Positions 1-9,987 of a stretch of 64,000 nt of DNA are shown piece after piece. Every line of letters starts with the position of its first letter. Within the stretch, counting starts at the first letter, position 1. The notes below the pieces were generated by a model, which saw only the letters and a list, made by a program, of their open reading frames with translations, did not search any database and was not told the DNA's origin. A program made the translations under genes and the position numbers. The DNA lies in contig NZ_VMYE01000019.1 of the NCBI RefSeq assembly GCF_007655255.1, forward strand, positions 1 to 64,000. The letters are read 5' to 3'. The stretch is from Extensimonas perlucida (GTDB lineage Bacteria > Pseudomonadota > Gammaproteobacteria > Burkholderiales > Burkholderiaceae_C).

Positions 1-40
1 TTCAGCTAACCAGTACTAATTGCTCGTGCGGCTTGACCCT
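1..40 (+). rRNA. 23S ribosomal RNA, 3' end only
   Basis: The first 40 bases match the conserved 3' terminus of bacterial 23S rRNA: CTAACCAGTACTAATTGCTC followed by the closing GTGCGGCTTGACCCT. The rest of the gene lies to the left of the window. The 5S gene follows after about 214 bases of spacer (41-254), in which I see no tRNA or other gene. The exact last base is inferred by comparison with the E. coli 3' end. Confidence 0.9.
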
Positions 41-254
41 ATAACTTTGACAAAAATCTCAAAGTTCCAATGCATGTGTATGTTCTTCGTGTGTAAATAC
101 GCAAGTTAGCAAGTACCGGTCAACCATACTTGCTACGTCGCTCGTGTCCACGCCACAACCAACGCAATCACCAATTCTCCCTGATTCGACTTCTATGATC
201 TTCGCCGCGCTGTCCCCACAGAACAAAACCAAAAACAGCACGGCTCTCAGTTTC

Positions 255-368
255 GCCTGATGACCATAGCAAGCTGGTACCACCCCTTCCCATCCCGAAC
301 AGGACCGTGAAACAGCTTCGCGCCGATGATAGTGCGGATCCCCGTGCGAAAGTAGGTCATCGTCAGGC
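255..368 (+). rRNA. rrf: 5S ribosomal RNA
   Basis: About 114 bases beginning GCCTGATGACCATAGCAAG and ending GTAGGTCATCGTCAGGC. The ends pair to form helix I (GCCTGA with TCAGGC), and the internal CCATCCCGAACAGGACCGTG block is the universal 5S loop region. It follows the 23S end as the last structural gene of an rrn operon and is directly followed by a strong terminator. Confidence 0.96.
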
Positions 369-381
369 TCCTTACCACATA

Positions 382-416
382 CCCCCTGCGCCTTTAACTA
401 TGGCTCAGGGGGTTTT
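382..416 (+). terminator. rRNA operon terminator
   Basis: Inverted repeat CCCCCTGCGCC / GGCTCAGGGGG around a short A/T-rich loop, followed by TTTT. It lies 13 bases after the 5S gene and fits a Rho-independent terminator of the rrn operon. Confidence 0.85.
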
Positions 417-535
417 GCTTGTTCTGGCGCCAACTTGGACGGTATCCTCCTGCTGGGGGGCAGGCCCTGCAATGCCTTGCACTCCAGCGTCTACCTCGAC
501 TTGGCGCCCTGGGGCATATTTTTTTCCGCCGCAGT

Positions 536-1465
536 ATGATGCGCGCTCCTATGGGCCTCCTGTTGGACTCCGGTTTGCGCGCTTTTTGCTATTGCCTGCG
601 TGGGCGGGTCATCGCACTTTCTTTGCTGCCCATGGTGCTTATGCTGGTGCTCGCCGCAGGTCTGGCTTATTTCTATTGGCACGAGGCGGTGCATGCGATG
701 CGCACTTTGCTCGATGCTTGGGGCGTGTCATCCGTGGTAGTGGGGTCGCTGGAGACTTGGGGACTACTTGGACGCTTTGATGCATCCGCGGTTTTGGCGT
801 CATTGCTCGTGGTTTTTCTAGCCATGCCTTTGCTCGGCGTGCTGGTATTGTTCGTCGTGACTTTCCTCCTTACGCCGGTCCTCACAGAAATGGTCGCACA
901 GCGGCGCTTCCCGGACCTCGCGCGAAAAAATGGCGGTGGCTGGTGGAGCAGCCTGCTGTGGGCCGCCGGATCGACCGCTCTGGCCTTGCTGGCTCTGGGC
1001 GCTTCCATGCCCTTGTGGCTGGTGCCGCCTTTGGTTTTGGTGCTTCCCCCGCTGATCTGGGGTTGGCTGACGTACCGGGTGATGGCTTTTGATGCACTGG
1101 CTGTGCATGCGAGTCCGCAGGAGCGGCGCGCTATTCTGCGCCGGCACCGTCCGGCCCTGCTCGTCATGGGCATTCTGACGGGCTACCTCGGAACCGCGCC
1201 AAGTTTTATATGGGCATCCGGGGCAGTATTCGCCGCCGGCTTTCTATTCCTCGTACCGCTGGCGGTTTGGATTTTCACGTTGTTGCTCGCGTTTTCCTCT
1301 CTGTGGTTTGCGCACTATTGTCTTGCTGCGCTGGCGCGGCTCCGTGCACGGCCCCGGGCGGGTGCTGCCGACACCGTCGTAGAGGTGAGGGCGCAGGAAA
1401 TCATCGAGCGAAAAACGGAGCCGTGGCTTGCGGACACTGGGCGCCGAGAAAAAGGGAAGGAGTGA
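536..1465 (+). CDS. EI24 domain-containing inner-membrane protein
   Basis: A 309-residue, strongly hydrophobic protein with about five to six membrane segments (roughly residues 26-47, 78-112, 138-180 and 212-265). The segment order and the basic, alanine-rich C-terminal tail fit the EI24/CysZ-like family (PF07264). CysZ is a sulfate channel, but this branch is usually annotated only as EI24-containing, so the substrate is unknown. The open frame reaches back to 419, but that extension is Cys/Arg/Pro-rich and overlaps the rRNA terminator region. I therefore prefer ATG 536, with 539 or 551 as alternatives. The stop lies 3 bases before the next start, so the two genes are probably co-transcribed. 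Confidence 0.72.
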   Translation: MMRAPMGLLLDSGLRAFCYCLRGRVIALSLLPMVLMLVLAAGLAYFYWHEAVHAMRTLLDAWGVSSVVVGSLETWGLLGRFDASAVLASLLVVFLAMPLLGVLVLFVVTFLLTPVLTEMVAQRRFPDLARKNGGGWWSSLLWAAGSTALALLALGASMPLWLVPPLVLVLPPLIWGWLTYRVMAFDALAVHASPQERRAILRRHRPALLVMGILTGYLGTAPSFIWASGAVFAAGFLFLVPLAVWIFTLLLAFSSLWFAHYCLAALARLRARPRAGAADTVVEVRAQEIIERKTEPWLADTGRREKGKE

Positions 1466-1468
1466 GCC

Positions 1469-2275
1469 ATGGTTCCGGGCATCGGACTGATCATCATCGG
1501 GGATGAAATTCTGTCGGGCAAGCGCGCCGACAAGCATATGACCAAGGTGCTGGAACTGCTTGCAGCACGCGGGCTCCGGCTCGCATGGGTGGAATATGTC
1601 GGTGACGATCCCGTGCGCATCACGGCTTGTTTGCGCGCTGCGTTTGCGTCGGGGGACATTGTTTTTTCTTGTGGCGGCATAGGCGCGACGCCAGACGATC
1701 ACACGCGGCGGTGTGCGGCGCGCGCCCTTGATCGTGAGCTTGCGCTGCACCCCGAGGCCGCGGCTTTGATTCGAGAGCGCGTACAAGACATGGCACGCGA
1801 GCAAGGGCTCCCCTACGAGCCCCAGCGCCCCGACAACGTGCAGCGGTTGCAGATGGGGGTGTTCCCCGTCGGAGCATGCATCATTCCGAATCCCTATAAC
1901 AAAATCCCGGGGTTCAGTTGCTTTGGCAAAGGCGCTGGTGCGGTACATTTCGTGCCGGGTTTCCCTGTGATGGCTTGGCCGATGATCGAGTGGGTGCTGG
2001 AGCGCTACTACGCGGCCTTGTTTCACCGCTCGCCGCAGCAAGAACGCTCGGTGCGCATCTGGGGTGTGCAGGAATCAGAACTCGCGCCCCTGATGGAGCG
2101 CATAGAGCGCGAACATCCGCGTGTGCGGACCTTCAGTCTCCCTAGTGTGGATGATCCGGTTCATGGTCGGCATATCGAAGTCGGCCTCAAAGGTTCGTCC
2201 GATACCGTGGCGGTAGCCTGGGAACTCTTGCAAGCGGGACTGCCCGAACTTGGTGCAGAAAGTCGCACCGAATGA
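1469..2275 (+). CDS. Molybdopterin-binding (MoaB/CinA N-terminal-like) protein
   Basis: 268 residues. The first ~170 form a MoCF-binding domain: the N-terminus has GLIIIGDEILSGKRAD and the centre has FSCGGIGATPDDHT, the usual GG-G-TPDD pterin-binding signature. The protein lacks the C-terminal amidase (PncC) domain of full-length CinA, so it belongs to the stand-alone family often called competence/damage-inducible protein A. A real role in competence is not established. Start ATG 1469 has GGAGTGAG just upstream and sits 3 bases after the EI24 stop. The reaction is unknown; related domains bind molybdopterin or hydrolyse ADP-ribose. Confidence 0.85.
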   Translation: MVPGIGLIIIGDEILSGKRADKHMTKVLELLAARGLRLAWVEYVGDDPVRITACLRAAFASGDIVFSCGGIGATPDDHTRRCAARALDRELALHPEAAALIRERVQDMAREQGLPYEPQRPDNVQRLQMGVFPVGACIIPNPYNKIPGFSCFGKGAGAVHFVPGFPVMAWPMIEWVLERYYAALFHRSPQQERSVRIWGVQESELAPLMERIEREHPRVRTFSLPSVDDPVHGRHIEVGLKGSSDTVAVAWELLQAGLPELGAESRTE

Positions 2276-2311
2276 GGGCAAAAAAATGACTTTGTTTTTG
2301 GCATTGCCGCT

Positions 2312-2328
2312 TGCACTATATGAGTGCG
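2312..2328 (+). promoter_or_regulatory. NtrC-like binding site 1 upstream of glnA
   Basis: TGCACT-ATATG-AGTGCG matches the 17-bp NtrC dyad (consensus TGCACC-N5-GGTGCA). It is centred at 2320, about 100 bp upstream of the start point expected from the sigma-54 promoter, which is a typical enhancer distance. Confidence 0.65.
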
Positions 2329-2363
2329 GCGCGAGCGGCCGGATTAGTGGAGATATCATGCGC

Positions 2364-2380
2364 TGCGCTATGGTGGTGCG
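2364..2380 (+). promoter_or_regulatory. NtrC-like binding site 2 upstream of glnA
   Basis: TGCGCT-ATGGT-GGTGCG is a second, slightly degenerate NtrC dyad centred at 2372. It lies 52 bp (about five helical turns) from site 1, so both fall on the same face of the helix. It ends 14 bp before the -24 element, closer than most enhancer sites. Confidence 0.5.
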
Positions 2381-2394
2381 GTGGCGGCTTCGGC

Positions 2395-2410
2395 TGGCAC
2401 GGTAACTGCT
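2395..2410 (+). promoter_or_regulatory. sigma-54 (RpoN) promoter of glnA
   Basis: TGGCACGGTAACTGCT matches the -24/-12 consensus TGGCACG-N4-TTGC(A/T) with one mismatch; the invariant GG and GC are correctly spaced. The predicted transcription start is near 2421, about 35 bp before the glnA ATG. With the two NtrC-like sites upstream and ntrBC downstream, this indicates nitrogen-controlled transcription. Confidence 0.88.
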
Positions 2411-2455
2411 TTTGTATGTTTGTCTTTTTTCTCAATGCCTTTTCTGGAGAACCCA

Positions 2456-3871
2456 ATGGCCAAGACCGTTGCAGATGTGATGAAAATGATCAAGGAAAAC
2501 GAGGTCAAGTTTGTTGACTTCCGCTTTACCGATACCCGGGGCAAAGAGCAGCACACCACGGTGCCGATCTCGCATTTCGACGAAGACAAGTTTGTTTCGG
2601 GGCACGCCTTCGACGGTTCCTCGATCGCGGGCTGGAAAGGCATAGAAGCGTCCGACATGCAGTTGATCCCCGACCCGAACACGGCCAATATCGATCCGTT
2701 TTTCGAAGAGACCACGCTGATCCTGACTTGCGACGTGATCGAACCCAGCGATGGCAAGGCCTACGACCGTGATCCGCGCTCGATCGCCAAGCGCGCCGAG
2801 GCCTACCTCAAGGCGTCCGGCCTGGGGGACGCGGCATTTTTTGGCCCCGAGCCCGAATTCTTCATTTTCGACGGCGTGCGCTGGAGCACCGAGCCCGGGC
2901 ACGTGATGTACGAAATCGAGGAATATGAAGCCCCCTGGAACAGCGGCACCAAGATGGAGTCCGGCAACCGCGGCCACCGCCCGGCGGTCAAGGGTGGGTA
3001 CTTTCCGGTGCCGCCGGTGGACAGCACGCAGGACATGCGTGCAGAAATGTCTTTGATCCTCGAATCCCTGGGCATTCCGGTCGAGGTGTTTCACCACGAA
3101 GTGGCGGGCGCGGGCCAGAACGAAATCGGCACCAAGTTCAGCACGCTGGTCGAGCGCGCCGACTGGACGCAACTGCAAAAATACGTGATCCACAACGTGG
3201 CCAATGCCTACGGCAAGACGGCCACCTTCATGCCCAAGCCTTACGCAGGCGACAACGGCTCGGGCATGCACGTGCACCAGTCGGTGTGGAAAGACGGCAA
3301 GAACTTGTTCGCAGGCGACGGTTATGCGGGCTTGTCAGAGTTTGCGCTCTATTACATAGGCGGCATCATCAAGCACGCGCGCGCGCTCAACGCCATCACC
3401 AACCCGGGCACGAACAGCTACAAGCGCCTGGTGCCGCACTTCGAAGCCCCGGTGAAGCTCGCGTATTCGTCGCGCAACCGCTCGGCGTCGATCCGCATTC
3501 CTTACGTGGCCAACCCCAAGGGGCGGCGCATCGAGGCGCGCTTCCCCGATCCGCTGATGAACCCTTACCTCGGCTTTGCGGCCATGCTGATGGCCGGGCT
3601 CGACGGGGTGGAAAACAAGATCCATCCGGGCGAAGCTGCGACCAAAGACTTGTACCACCTGCCGCCCGAAGAGGACAAGCTCGTGCCCACCGTGTGCCAC
3701 AGCCTCGACCAGGCGCTGGAGGCGCTGGACAATGACCGCGCCTTCCTGACCAAGGGGGGCGTGTTCACCGACTCCATGCTTGATGCTTACATCGAGCTGA
3801 AGATGGGCGAAGTGACGCGCTTTCGCATGGCTGTGCATCCGGTTGAATACGACATGTATTACTCGCTGTGA
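2456..3871 (+). CDS. glnA: Glutamine synthetase, type I
   Basis: 471 residues, the usual GSI-beta length. The enzyme makes glutamine from glutamate, ammonia and ATP as a cytoplasmic dodecamer. Visible signatures are the N-terminal beta-grasp domain, FDGSSIAGW, the metal-binding [19 protein letters not shown], the ATP-binding loop with [10 protein letters not shown], and [19 protein letters not shown] contains the tyrosine that GlnE adenylylates in related enzymes. ATG 2456 is chosen because it follows a CTGGAGA ribosome-binding site and lies downstream of the sigma-54 start; the longer frame from 2381 would begin upstream of the promoter. A terminator follows at 3913, so readthrough or a separate promoter must feed ntrBC. 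Confidence 0.98.
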   Translation: MAKTVADVMKMIKENEVKFVDFRFTDTRGKEQHTTVPISHFDEDKFVSGHAFDGSSIAGWKGIEASDMQLIPDPNTANIDPFFEETTLILTCDVIEPSDGKAYDRDPRSIAKRAEAYLKASGLGDAAFFGPEPEFFIFDGVRWSTEPGHVMYEIEEYEAPWNSGTKMESGNRGHRPAVKGGYFPVPPVDSTQDMRAEMSLILESLGIPVEVFHHEVAGAGQNEIGTKFSTLVERADWTQLQKYVIHNVANAYGKTATFMPKPYAGDNGSGMHVHQSVWKDGKNLFAGDGYAGLSEFALYYIGGIIKHARALNAITNPGTNSYKRLVPHFEAPVKLAYSSRNRSASIRIPYVANPKGRRIEARFPDPLMNPYLGFAAMLMAGLDGVENKIHPGEAATKDLYHLPPEEDKLVPTVCHSLDQALEALDNDRAFLTKGGVFTDSMLDAYIELKMGEVTRFRMAVHPVEYDMYYSL

Positions 3872-3912
3872 TGACGGCAGGATGCCACGTGTGCACGTGG
3901 TATCTGTGCAAG

Positions 3913-3939
3913 AAAAAGGCGGCTCGGGTCGCCTTTTTT
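3913..3939 (+). terminator. Rho-independent terminator after glnA
   Basis: Perfect stem AAAAAGGCG / CGCCTTTTT with an 8-base loop, ending in a T run. It lies 41 bases after the glnA stop and separates glnA from the ntrBC section. Confidence 0.85.
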
Positions 3940-4049
3940 CGTCTTCAGGTGCGAGGCGCCGGTTTGCGAAGGGCCTGGCGGATGGGGGATACTTGCGAAC
4001 CTAACCACTGGCGTACGTCCAGTCCGCCGGCCCCGCACGAGGAAGTCGA

Positions 4050-4565
4050 ATGAAAAAATCGCCCATGATGCCTTTGATCCTGCTCGCTGTTGCCGTGGCC
4101 GGTGCTGCGGCGCCTGCTTGGGCGCAAAGCCGGATTTACCGCTGTGGCAACGAATACACCAACGATGCCGCACGCGCCAAGGAGCGAGGATGCAAGCTGG
4201 TCGAAGGGGGCAATGTCACTGTGGTGCCGGGAATGCGTCCGGCTCCGGCAGCATCCGGCGCTGCGGCATCCGGTACGCCCACGGCACCGCAGCGTGTGAA
4301 CGACAGCGAGCAGCGCGCGCGTGACAGCGATGCGCGCGCCATTCTCGAGGCCGAGCTGCGCAAGGCCGAGGCGCGCCGTGCCGAATTGCTCAAGGAATAC
4401 AACGACGGCTTTCCGCAACGCAGCGCGCTCGAAATGCGCAACGCGCAGGCCTACCAGGAGCGCACGGCTGCGCTCAAGGCCGAAATCGAGCGGGTCGAGA
4501 GCGACATTGCGAGCATTCGCCGCGAGCTGGGCCGTCTGCCCCCATCCGCGGGCGGTAGCAAGTAA
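4050..4565 (+). CDS. Small periplasmic protein of unknown function between glnA and ntrB
   Basis: 171 residues. Residues 1-26 form a clear Sec signal peptide: KK, a hydrophobic core, then AWA-Q. The mature N-terminus (RIYRCGNEYTNDAARAKERG) resembles the DUF4124-type fold with paired cysteines. A Pro/Ala linker leads to a predicted coiled coil at roughly 90-165, rich in Glu, Arg and Ala. The stop overlaps the ntrB start by one base (TAATG), implying coupled translation. A periplasmic protein locked to a nitrogen sensor kinase is curious, but NtrB is cytoplasmic and no direct role is evident. Function is not known to me. Confidence 0.8.
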   Translation: MKKSPMMPLILLAVAVAGAAAPAWAQSRIYRCGNEYTNDAARAKERGCKLVEGGNVTVVPGMRPAPAASGAAASGTPTAPQRVNDSEQRARDSDARAILEAELRKAEARRAELLKEYNDGFPQRSALEMRNAQAYQERTAALKAEIERVESDIASIRRELGRLPPSAGGSK

Positions 4566-5659
4566 TGCGTGCGGGCGCTCGACCGGCTTTGCCGCAGGCG
4601 CACATGAAAGGGGAGCGTTTTCAGGCCCTGGACTCCATGTCCACCCTGGTGGCCGTGCTCGACGCTGAAGGCGCGGTGCGCTTTGCCAACGCAGCCCTGG
4701 AAAACGCGCTGGGGCTGTCGCGCCGCACGCTCGTAGGTCTGGAATTTGCCAGCTTTTTTGCACAACCGGCGCTGCTGCAAATGGCCCTGACCGGCGTGCG
4801 CCGGCAGGAGGCTGCGGGGCTGCGCTTCGAGGCCAGCCTCAAGGGCTTGCAGCACGAGCTGATCCCCGCGCATGTGAACGTGGCGGCAGCGGATGGGCAG
4901 GGGGACATCTTGGTCGAGTTGTGGCCGCTCGAGCAGCATGCGCGCCAGGACCGCGAGGAGCGCCTGCGCGAGCAGGTGCAGGCCAACAAGGAGCTGATCC
5001 GCAACCTGGCGCACGAAATCAAGAACCCGCTCGGCGGCATACGCGGCGCGGCGCAGTTGCTCGAGATGGAGCTGGGCCAGCGCGACTTGCGCGAATACAC
5101 GCAGGTCATCATCCACGAGGCCGACCGCCTGCAGGGGCTGGTCGATCGTCTGTTGGCGCCGCACCGCCACCCGCACCAGGTGGGCGACGTGAACATCCAC
5201 GAGGTCTGCGAGCGCGTGCTCGCGCTGGTGCTGCTCGAGCATCCGCAGGGTTTGCATGTGGAGCGCGACTACGACGCCTCCATCCCCGAGTTCCGCGGCG
5301 ACCGTGCGCAGCTGATCCAGGCGCTGCTGAACATCGTGCAGAACGCGGCGCAGGCCCTCACCGAGCGCATCGCCGCGGGCGACGCCTGCATCACGCTGCG
5401 CACGCGGGTGCTGCGCCAGGTGACCTTTGGCCGCAAGCGCTATCGGCTGGCATTGGAATTGCATGTCATAGACAACGGGCCGGGTGTGCCGGAAGCCATC
5501 AAGGACAGGATTTTTTATCCCTTGGTGTCGGGGCGCGAAGGCGGGTCGGGGCTGGGGCTGACGCTGGCGCAGACCTTTGTGCAGCAGCATGATGGTTTGA
5601 TCGAGTGCGAGAGCGAGCCTGGACGCACCGACTTTCGCATTCTGCTGCCCTTGCCTTGA
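4565..5659 (+). CDS. glnL: Nitrogen regulation sensor kinase NtrB (NRII)
   Basis: 364 residues. An N-terminal PAS domain (about 20-120) is followed by a DHp helix with the H-box RNLAHEIKNPLGGIRGA, His150 being the phosphorylation site. The HATPase domain has the N-box NIVQNAAQAL, G1 DNGPGVPE and G2 SGLGLTLAQT. No membrane segment is present, as expected for the cytosolic kinase/phosphatase that responds to GlnB and controls NtrC. The start overlaps the previous stop; Met14 at 4604 is an alternative. ntrC follows 97 bases downstream. Confidence 0.95.
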   Translation: MRAGARPALPQAHMKGERFQALDSMSTLVAVLDAEGAVRFANAALENALGLSRRTLVGLEFASFFAQPALLQMALTGVRRQEAAGLRFEASLKGLQHELIPAHVNVAAADGQGDILVELWPLEQHARQDREERLREQVQANKELIRNLAHEIKNPLGGIRGAAQLLEMELGQRDLREYTQVIIHEADRLQGLVDRLLAPHRHPHQVGDVNIHEVCERVLALVLLEHPQGLHVERDYDASIPEFRGDRAQLIQALLNIVQNAAQALTERIAAGDACITLRTRVLRQVTFGRKRYRLALELHVIDNGPGVPEAIKDRIFYPLVSGREGGSGLGLTLAQTFVQQHDGLIECESEPGRTDFRILLPLP

Positions 5660-5756
5660 GGCTTGCGCAGCGCCGGCGCAACGTGGCGTGTGATGCGCTG
5701 CGCCCAGCACGCCAGCCCGCCCGATATGCAGCAAACAACGGAATGTGGAGAGACGC

Positions 5757-7451
<1,695 letters not shown>

Positions 7452-7462
7452 CGGTTTTTGAT

Positions 7463-7510
7463 AAAAATCGCCTGTGAGCGCATATGCAGCGTGCGCTAAT
7501 AGCTACTTTT
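7463..7510 (+). repeat. Dispersed intergenic repeat, copy 1
   Basis: Matches the shared pattern found eight times in this window: A/T-rich left edge, hairpin arms around AGCGC, then an AGCT-containing right edge. It lies between the convergent ntrC and phospholipase D genes. Confidence 0.6.
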
Positions 7511-7517
7511 ATCGTAG

Positions 7518-9086
7518 CTACAACTGCGACTCTATGGGCAGCCAGCTGAGCACACGCACAAAGGTGCGTTGCCAAAAATCGGTGTCGGGTTCGGTGTAGA
7601 ACACTTCGCGCGTGCCCTGCGCGTCAGGCGTGCTGAGCCAGCGCAGCCCGCCTTGCGCGTCGCGCTGCAGCTCGTAGCTTGCCGTGGGCTGCATGGCGTG
7701 CACCACCATCGCGCGCACTTCGGCGGCGAGTGGGGCGTGGTCGAACAGCACGCCCATTTCGGTGTTGAGCTGCGCTGAGCGCGGGTCGAAGTTGAACGAG
7801 CCCACGAAGCCGCGCTGGCCATCGACTACCACGGCCTTGGTGTGCAGGCTCGCGCCGCTGCTGCCCATGCGGTACGTGCTTTCGGCGCTGCCGCGGCGCA
7901 GCTCGTACAGGTGCACGCCCGCGGCGAGCAGCGCCGGGCGGTAGCGCAGATAGCCCGCGTGCACCACGGCCACGTCAGTGGCGGCGAGCGAATTCGTCAG
8001 CACGCGCACGTCCATGCCGCGCGCGGCCTGGCCGGCGAACAGCAGCGTGCCCGCATCGCCGGGAACGAAGTAGGGCGAGACCAGCCAATTTTCCTGCCGC
8101 GCGCTGTAGAGCAGCGCTTGCAGGTCGTACATCAGCCAGTGCGCGGGCGCACGGCGGCTGGCGATGGCGGCGGCTTTTTGCGGCGGGTCGGAGAGCACGC
8201 GCAGCTGCGGCGTCCAGTGCAGGCGCAGTGCGCCGCGCAGGCTGTCGGCAAGCGGCGGTGCCTGCTGGACTTCGTGCAGGTAGTCGGACGCATGCACCTG
8301 CTGCAGCCAGGCGCTGCGGCGCCGCTGCAGCTCTGCGGCGTCCACGGCCGGCGCGCCGGGGTGCAGCGCGCGCAATGGGATCACTTCGGCGCTGTTCCAG
8401 AACGCGTCGAAGATCGCGCTCGTCTGCGCCACGGCGGGGCCGAGCAGCAGCAGGTCGGCGTCGTGGAAGTTGACCTGCTGCGCGGCGTCGAAATACTCGT
8501 CGCCCACGTTGCGTCCGCCGACCAGCGCTACGCGGCCGTCGGCGATCCAGGCTTTGTTGTGCATACGCCGGTTCACGCTCACGAAGCGCAGCCCCATCTC
8601 GATCGCGCGCCGCAGCGTGGTGCTGCGGTTGCGCGCGGGGTTGAACAGGCGCACTTCAAGCTGCGGGTGCGCGTCCATCGCGAGCAGCAGGTCGTCGCGC
8701 CCGGCGGCGTTCATGTCGTCGATCAGCAGGCGCACGCGCACGCCGCGCTCGGCGGCGGCGAGCAGCTCGTTTTTGAGCAGCCGGCCCGTGAGGTCGTCGC
8801 GCCAGATGTAGTACTGCACGTCCAGGCTGCGCTGCGCCGCGCGTGCGGTCTGCGCGCGCAGCGTGAAGGCCTGTGTGTTGCGCGTGACCAGCGCCGCGGC
8901 GCTCGCCTGCGGGTGCGCGGCGAGCAGCGGCGCGACGAGCCGATCGAGCGCCGTGGCGTCGGGCTGCGGCGCCAGCGCGTATGCGGGCGGCCCCTGCGCG
9001 CGGCGCGCGAGCTGTCCCCACGACCACAGCGCGAGCGCCGAGAGCAGGGCCAGCAGCGCCAGCGCGATCAGCAGCCAGCGCAGCAT
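7518..9086 (-). CDS. Phospholipase D-family cardiolipin synthase-like protein
   Basis: 522 residues. Residues ~3-25 are a membrane anchor (LLIALALLALLSALAL). Two HKD motifs are present: HNKAWIADGRVALVGGRN near residue 176 and HTKAVVVDGQRGFVGSFN near 415. Both are followed by the GG/GS-N element, giving the full two-lobed PLD active site. Organisation and length best fit the ClsC (YmdC) group, which joins phosphatidylglycerol and phosphatidylethanolamine into cardiolipin at the inner membrane. ATG 9086 is preferred because AGGTG lies 6 bases upstream; a TTG at 9104 would extend the frame. It converges with ntrC and follows xth on the same strand. Confidence 0.85.
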   Translation of the reverse strand: MLRWLLIALALLALLSALALWSWGQLARRAQGPPAYALAPQPDATALDRLVAPLLAAHPQASAAALVTRNTQAFTLRAQTARAAQRSLDVQYYIWRDDLTGRLLKNELLAAAERGVRVRLLIDDMNAAGRDDLLLAMDAHPQLEVRLFNPARNRSTTLRRAIEMGLRFVSVNRRMHNKAWIADGRVALVGGRNVGDEYFDAAQQVNFHDADLLLLGPAVAQTSAIFDAFWNSAEVIPLRALHPGAPAVDAAELQRRRSAWLQQVHASDYLHEVQQAPPLADSLRGALRLHWTPQLRVLSDPPQKAAAIASRRAPAHWLMYDLQALLYSARQENWLVSPYFVPGDAGTLLFAGQAARGMDVRVLTNSLAATDVAVVHAGYLRYRPALLAAGVHLYELRRGSAESTYRMGSSGASLHTKAVVVDGQRGFVGSFNFDPRSAQLNTEMGVLFDHAPLAAEVRAMVVHAMQPTASYELQRDAQGGLRWLSTPDAQGTREVFYTEPDTDFWQRTFVRVLSWLPIESQL

Positions 9087-9116
9087 CGCGTGCACCTGTG
9101 CCAACGAATTTTGGCG

Positions 9117-9165
9117 AAATTTGGCATTTGTCTAGGTGTGATGAGCGCAAGCAGCTCTCAAAAAG
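9117..9165 (+). repeat. Dispersed intergenic repeat, copy 2 (overlaps the xth stop)
   Basis: Same pattern as the copy at 49403, from AAATTTGGC to CAGCTCTCAAAAAG. Its right edge supplies the stop codon and last codons of xth, read on the opposite strand. Confidence 0.6.
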
Positions 9166-9937
9166 AAAGCGTCGCGAGCACTGGCGCGTGGTCGCTCGGG
9201 GGGCGCACCTTGCGCTGCGCGCGGTCTATGCTGCAGGCGCGCACGGCGGGGCGCAGGGCCTCGCTCACGAGGATGTGGTCTATGCGCAGGCCGCGGTTCT
9301 TCGGGAACGCGAGCATGCGGTAGTCCCACCACGAATAGCTTTTTTCGGGTTGCTCGAACAGGCGGAAGGCATCGACCAAACCCAGCTGCAGCAGCGCGCG
9401 GAAATGTTCGCGCTCCTGCGTCGTGTGGTGGATGGTTTCGCGCAGGCCCTCGGGGTCGTAGGAGTCGCGGTCTTCGGGCGCGATGTTGAAGTCGCCCATG
9501 AGCACCAGCCGTGGGTAAGCCACGAGCTCGTCGCGCAGCCAGTCGCGCAGCGCCTCGAGCCAGCGCATTTTGTAGGCGAACTTCTCCGAGCCCGGCTCCT
9601 GGCCGTTGACCACGTAGGCATTGACCACGCGCAGCGGCCCCGCGGGCGAGTCCACCGTTGCGGCGATGACGCGCGCCTGCTCGTCGGCAAAGCCGGGAAT
9701 GTTTTTGACCACGTCGCGCAAGGGTGTGCGGCTCAGCGTGGCAACGCCGTTGTAGCTGCGCTGGCCAAACACCGCGGCTTCGTAGCCGGCTTCGCGGAAG
9801 GCTTCGGCGGGGAATTTGTCCTCGGTGAGCTTGAGCTCCTGCAGGCACAGCACATCGACAGGGTTGCGCGCGAGCCAGTCGAGCACCTGCGGCAGGCGCA
9901 CCGTGAGGGAGTTGACGTTCCAGGTGGCGAGTTGCAT
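9158..9937 (-). CDS. xth: Exodeoxyribonuclease III / AP endonuclease
   Basis: 259 residues, the normal size for the XthA/ExoA fold. It shows LCLQELKL (metal-binding Glu), the central GDFNIAPEDRD (catalytic Asp and Asn) and the terminal SDHAPV (catalytic His), the complete EEP-nuclease catalytic set. The enzyme incises abasic sites and removes blocked 3' ends in base-excision repair. The ATG begins with the classic MQLATWNVNSL. The last three codons and the stop lie in a dispersed repeat. Confidence 0.96.
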   Translation of the reverse strand: MQLATWNVNSLTVRLPQVLDWLARNPVDVLCLQELKLTEDKFPAEAFREAGYEAAVFGQRSYNGVATLSRTPLRDVVKNIPGFADEQARVIAATVDSPAGPLRVVNAYVVNGQEPGSEKFAYKMRWLEALRDWLRDELVAYPRLVLMGDFNIAPEDRDSYDPEGLRETIHHTTQEREHFRALLQLGLVDAFRLFEQPEKSYSWWDYRMLAFPKNRGLRIDHILVSEALRPAVRACSIDRAQRKVRPPSDHAPVLATLSF

Positions 9938-9939
9938 AT

Positions 9940-9987
9940 GATTTTGGCCTCTATGGCAGATATATCAAGCGCTATGTGCTATGAAAA
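9940..9987 (+). repeat. Dispersed intergenic repeat, copy 3 (overlaps the folA 3' end)
   Basis: Contains TTTTGGCCTCTA, ATATCAAGCGCT and a final GCTATGAAAA, in the same order and spacing as the other copies. It fills the gap between xth and folA and encodes, on the opposite strand, the last eight residues and stop of folA. Confidence 0.65.

Noticed and set aside
59-283. Minus-strand 74-codon frame between 23S and 5S rRNA
   Set aside because: It lies in rRNA spacer and runs into the 5S gene, with no recognisable protein features.
1469-2275. Full CinA competence protein
   Set aside because: Only the molybdopterin-binding domain is present; the C-terminal deamidase domain is missing.
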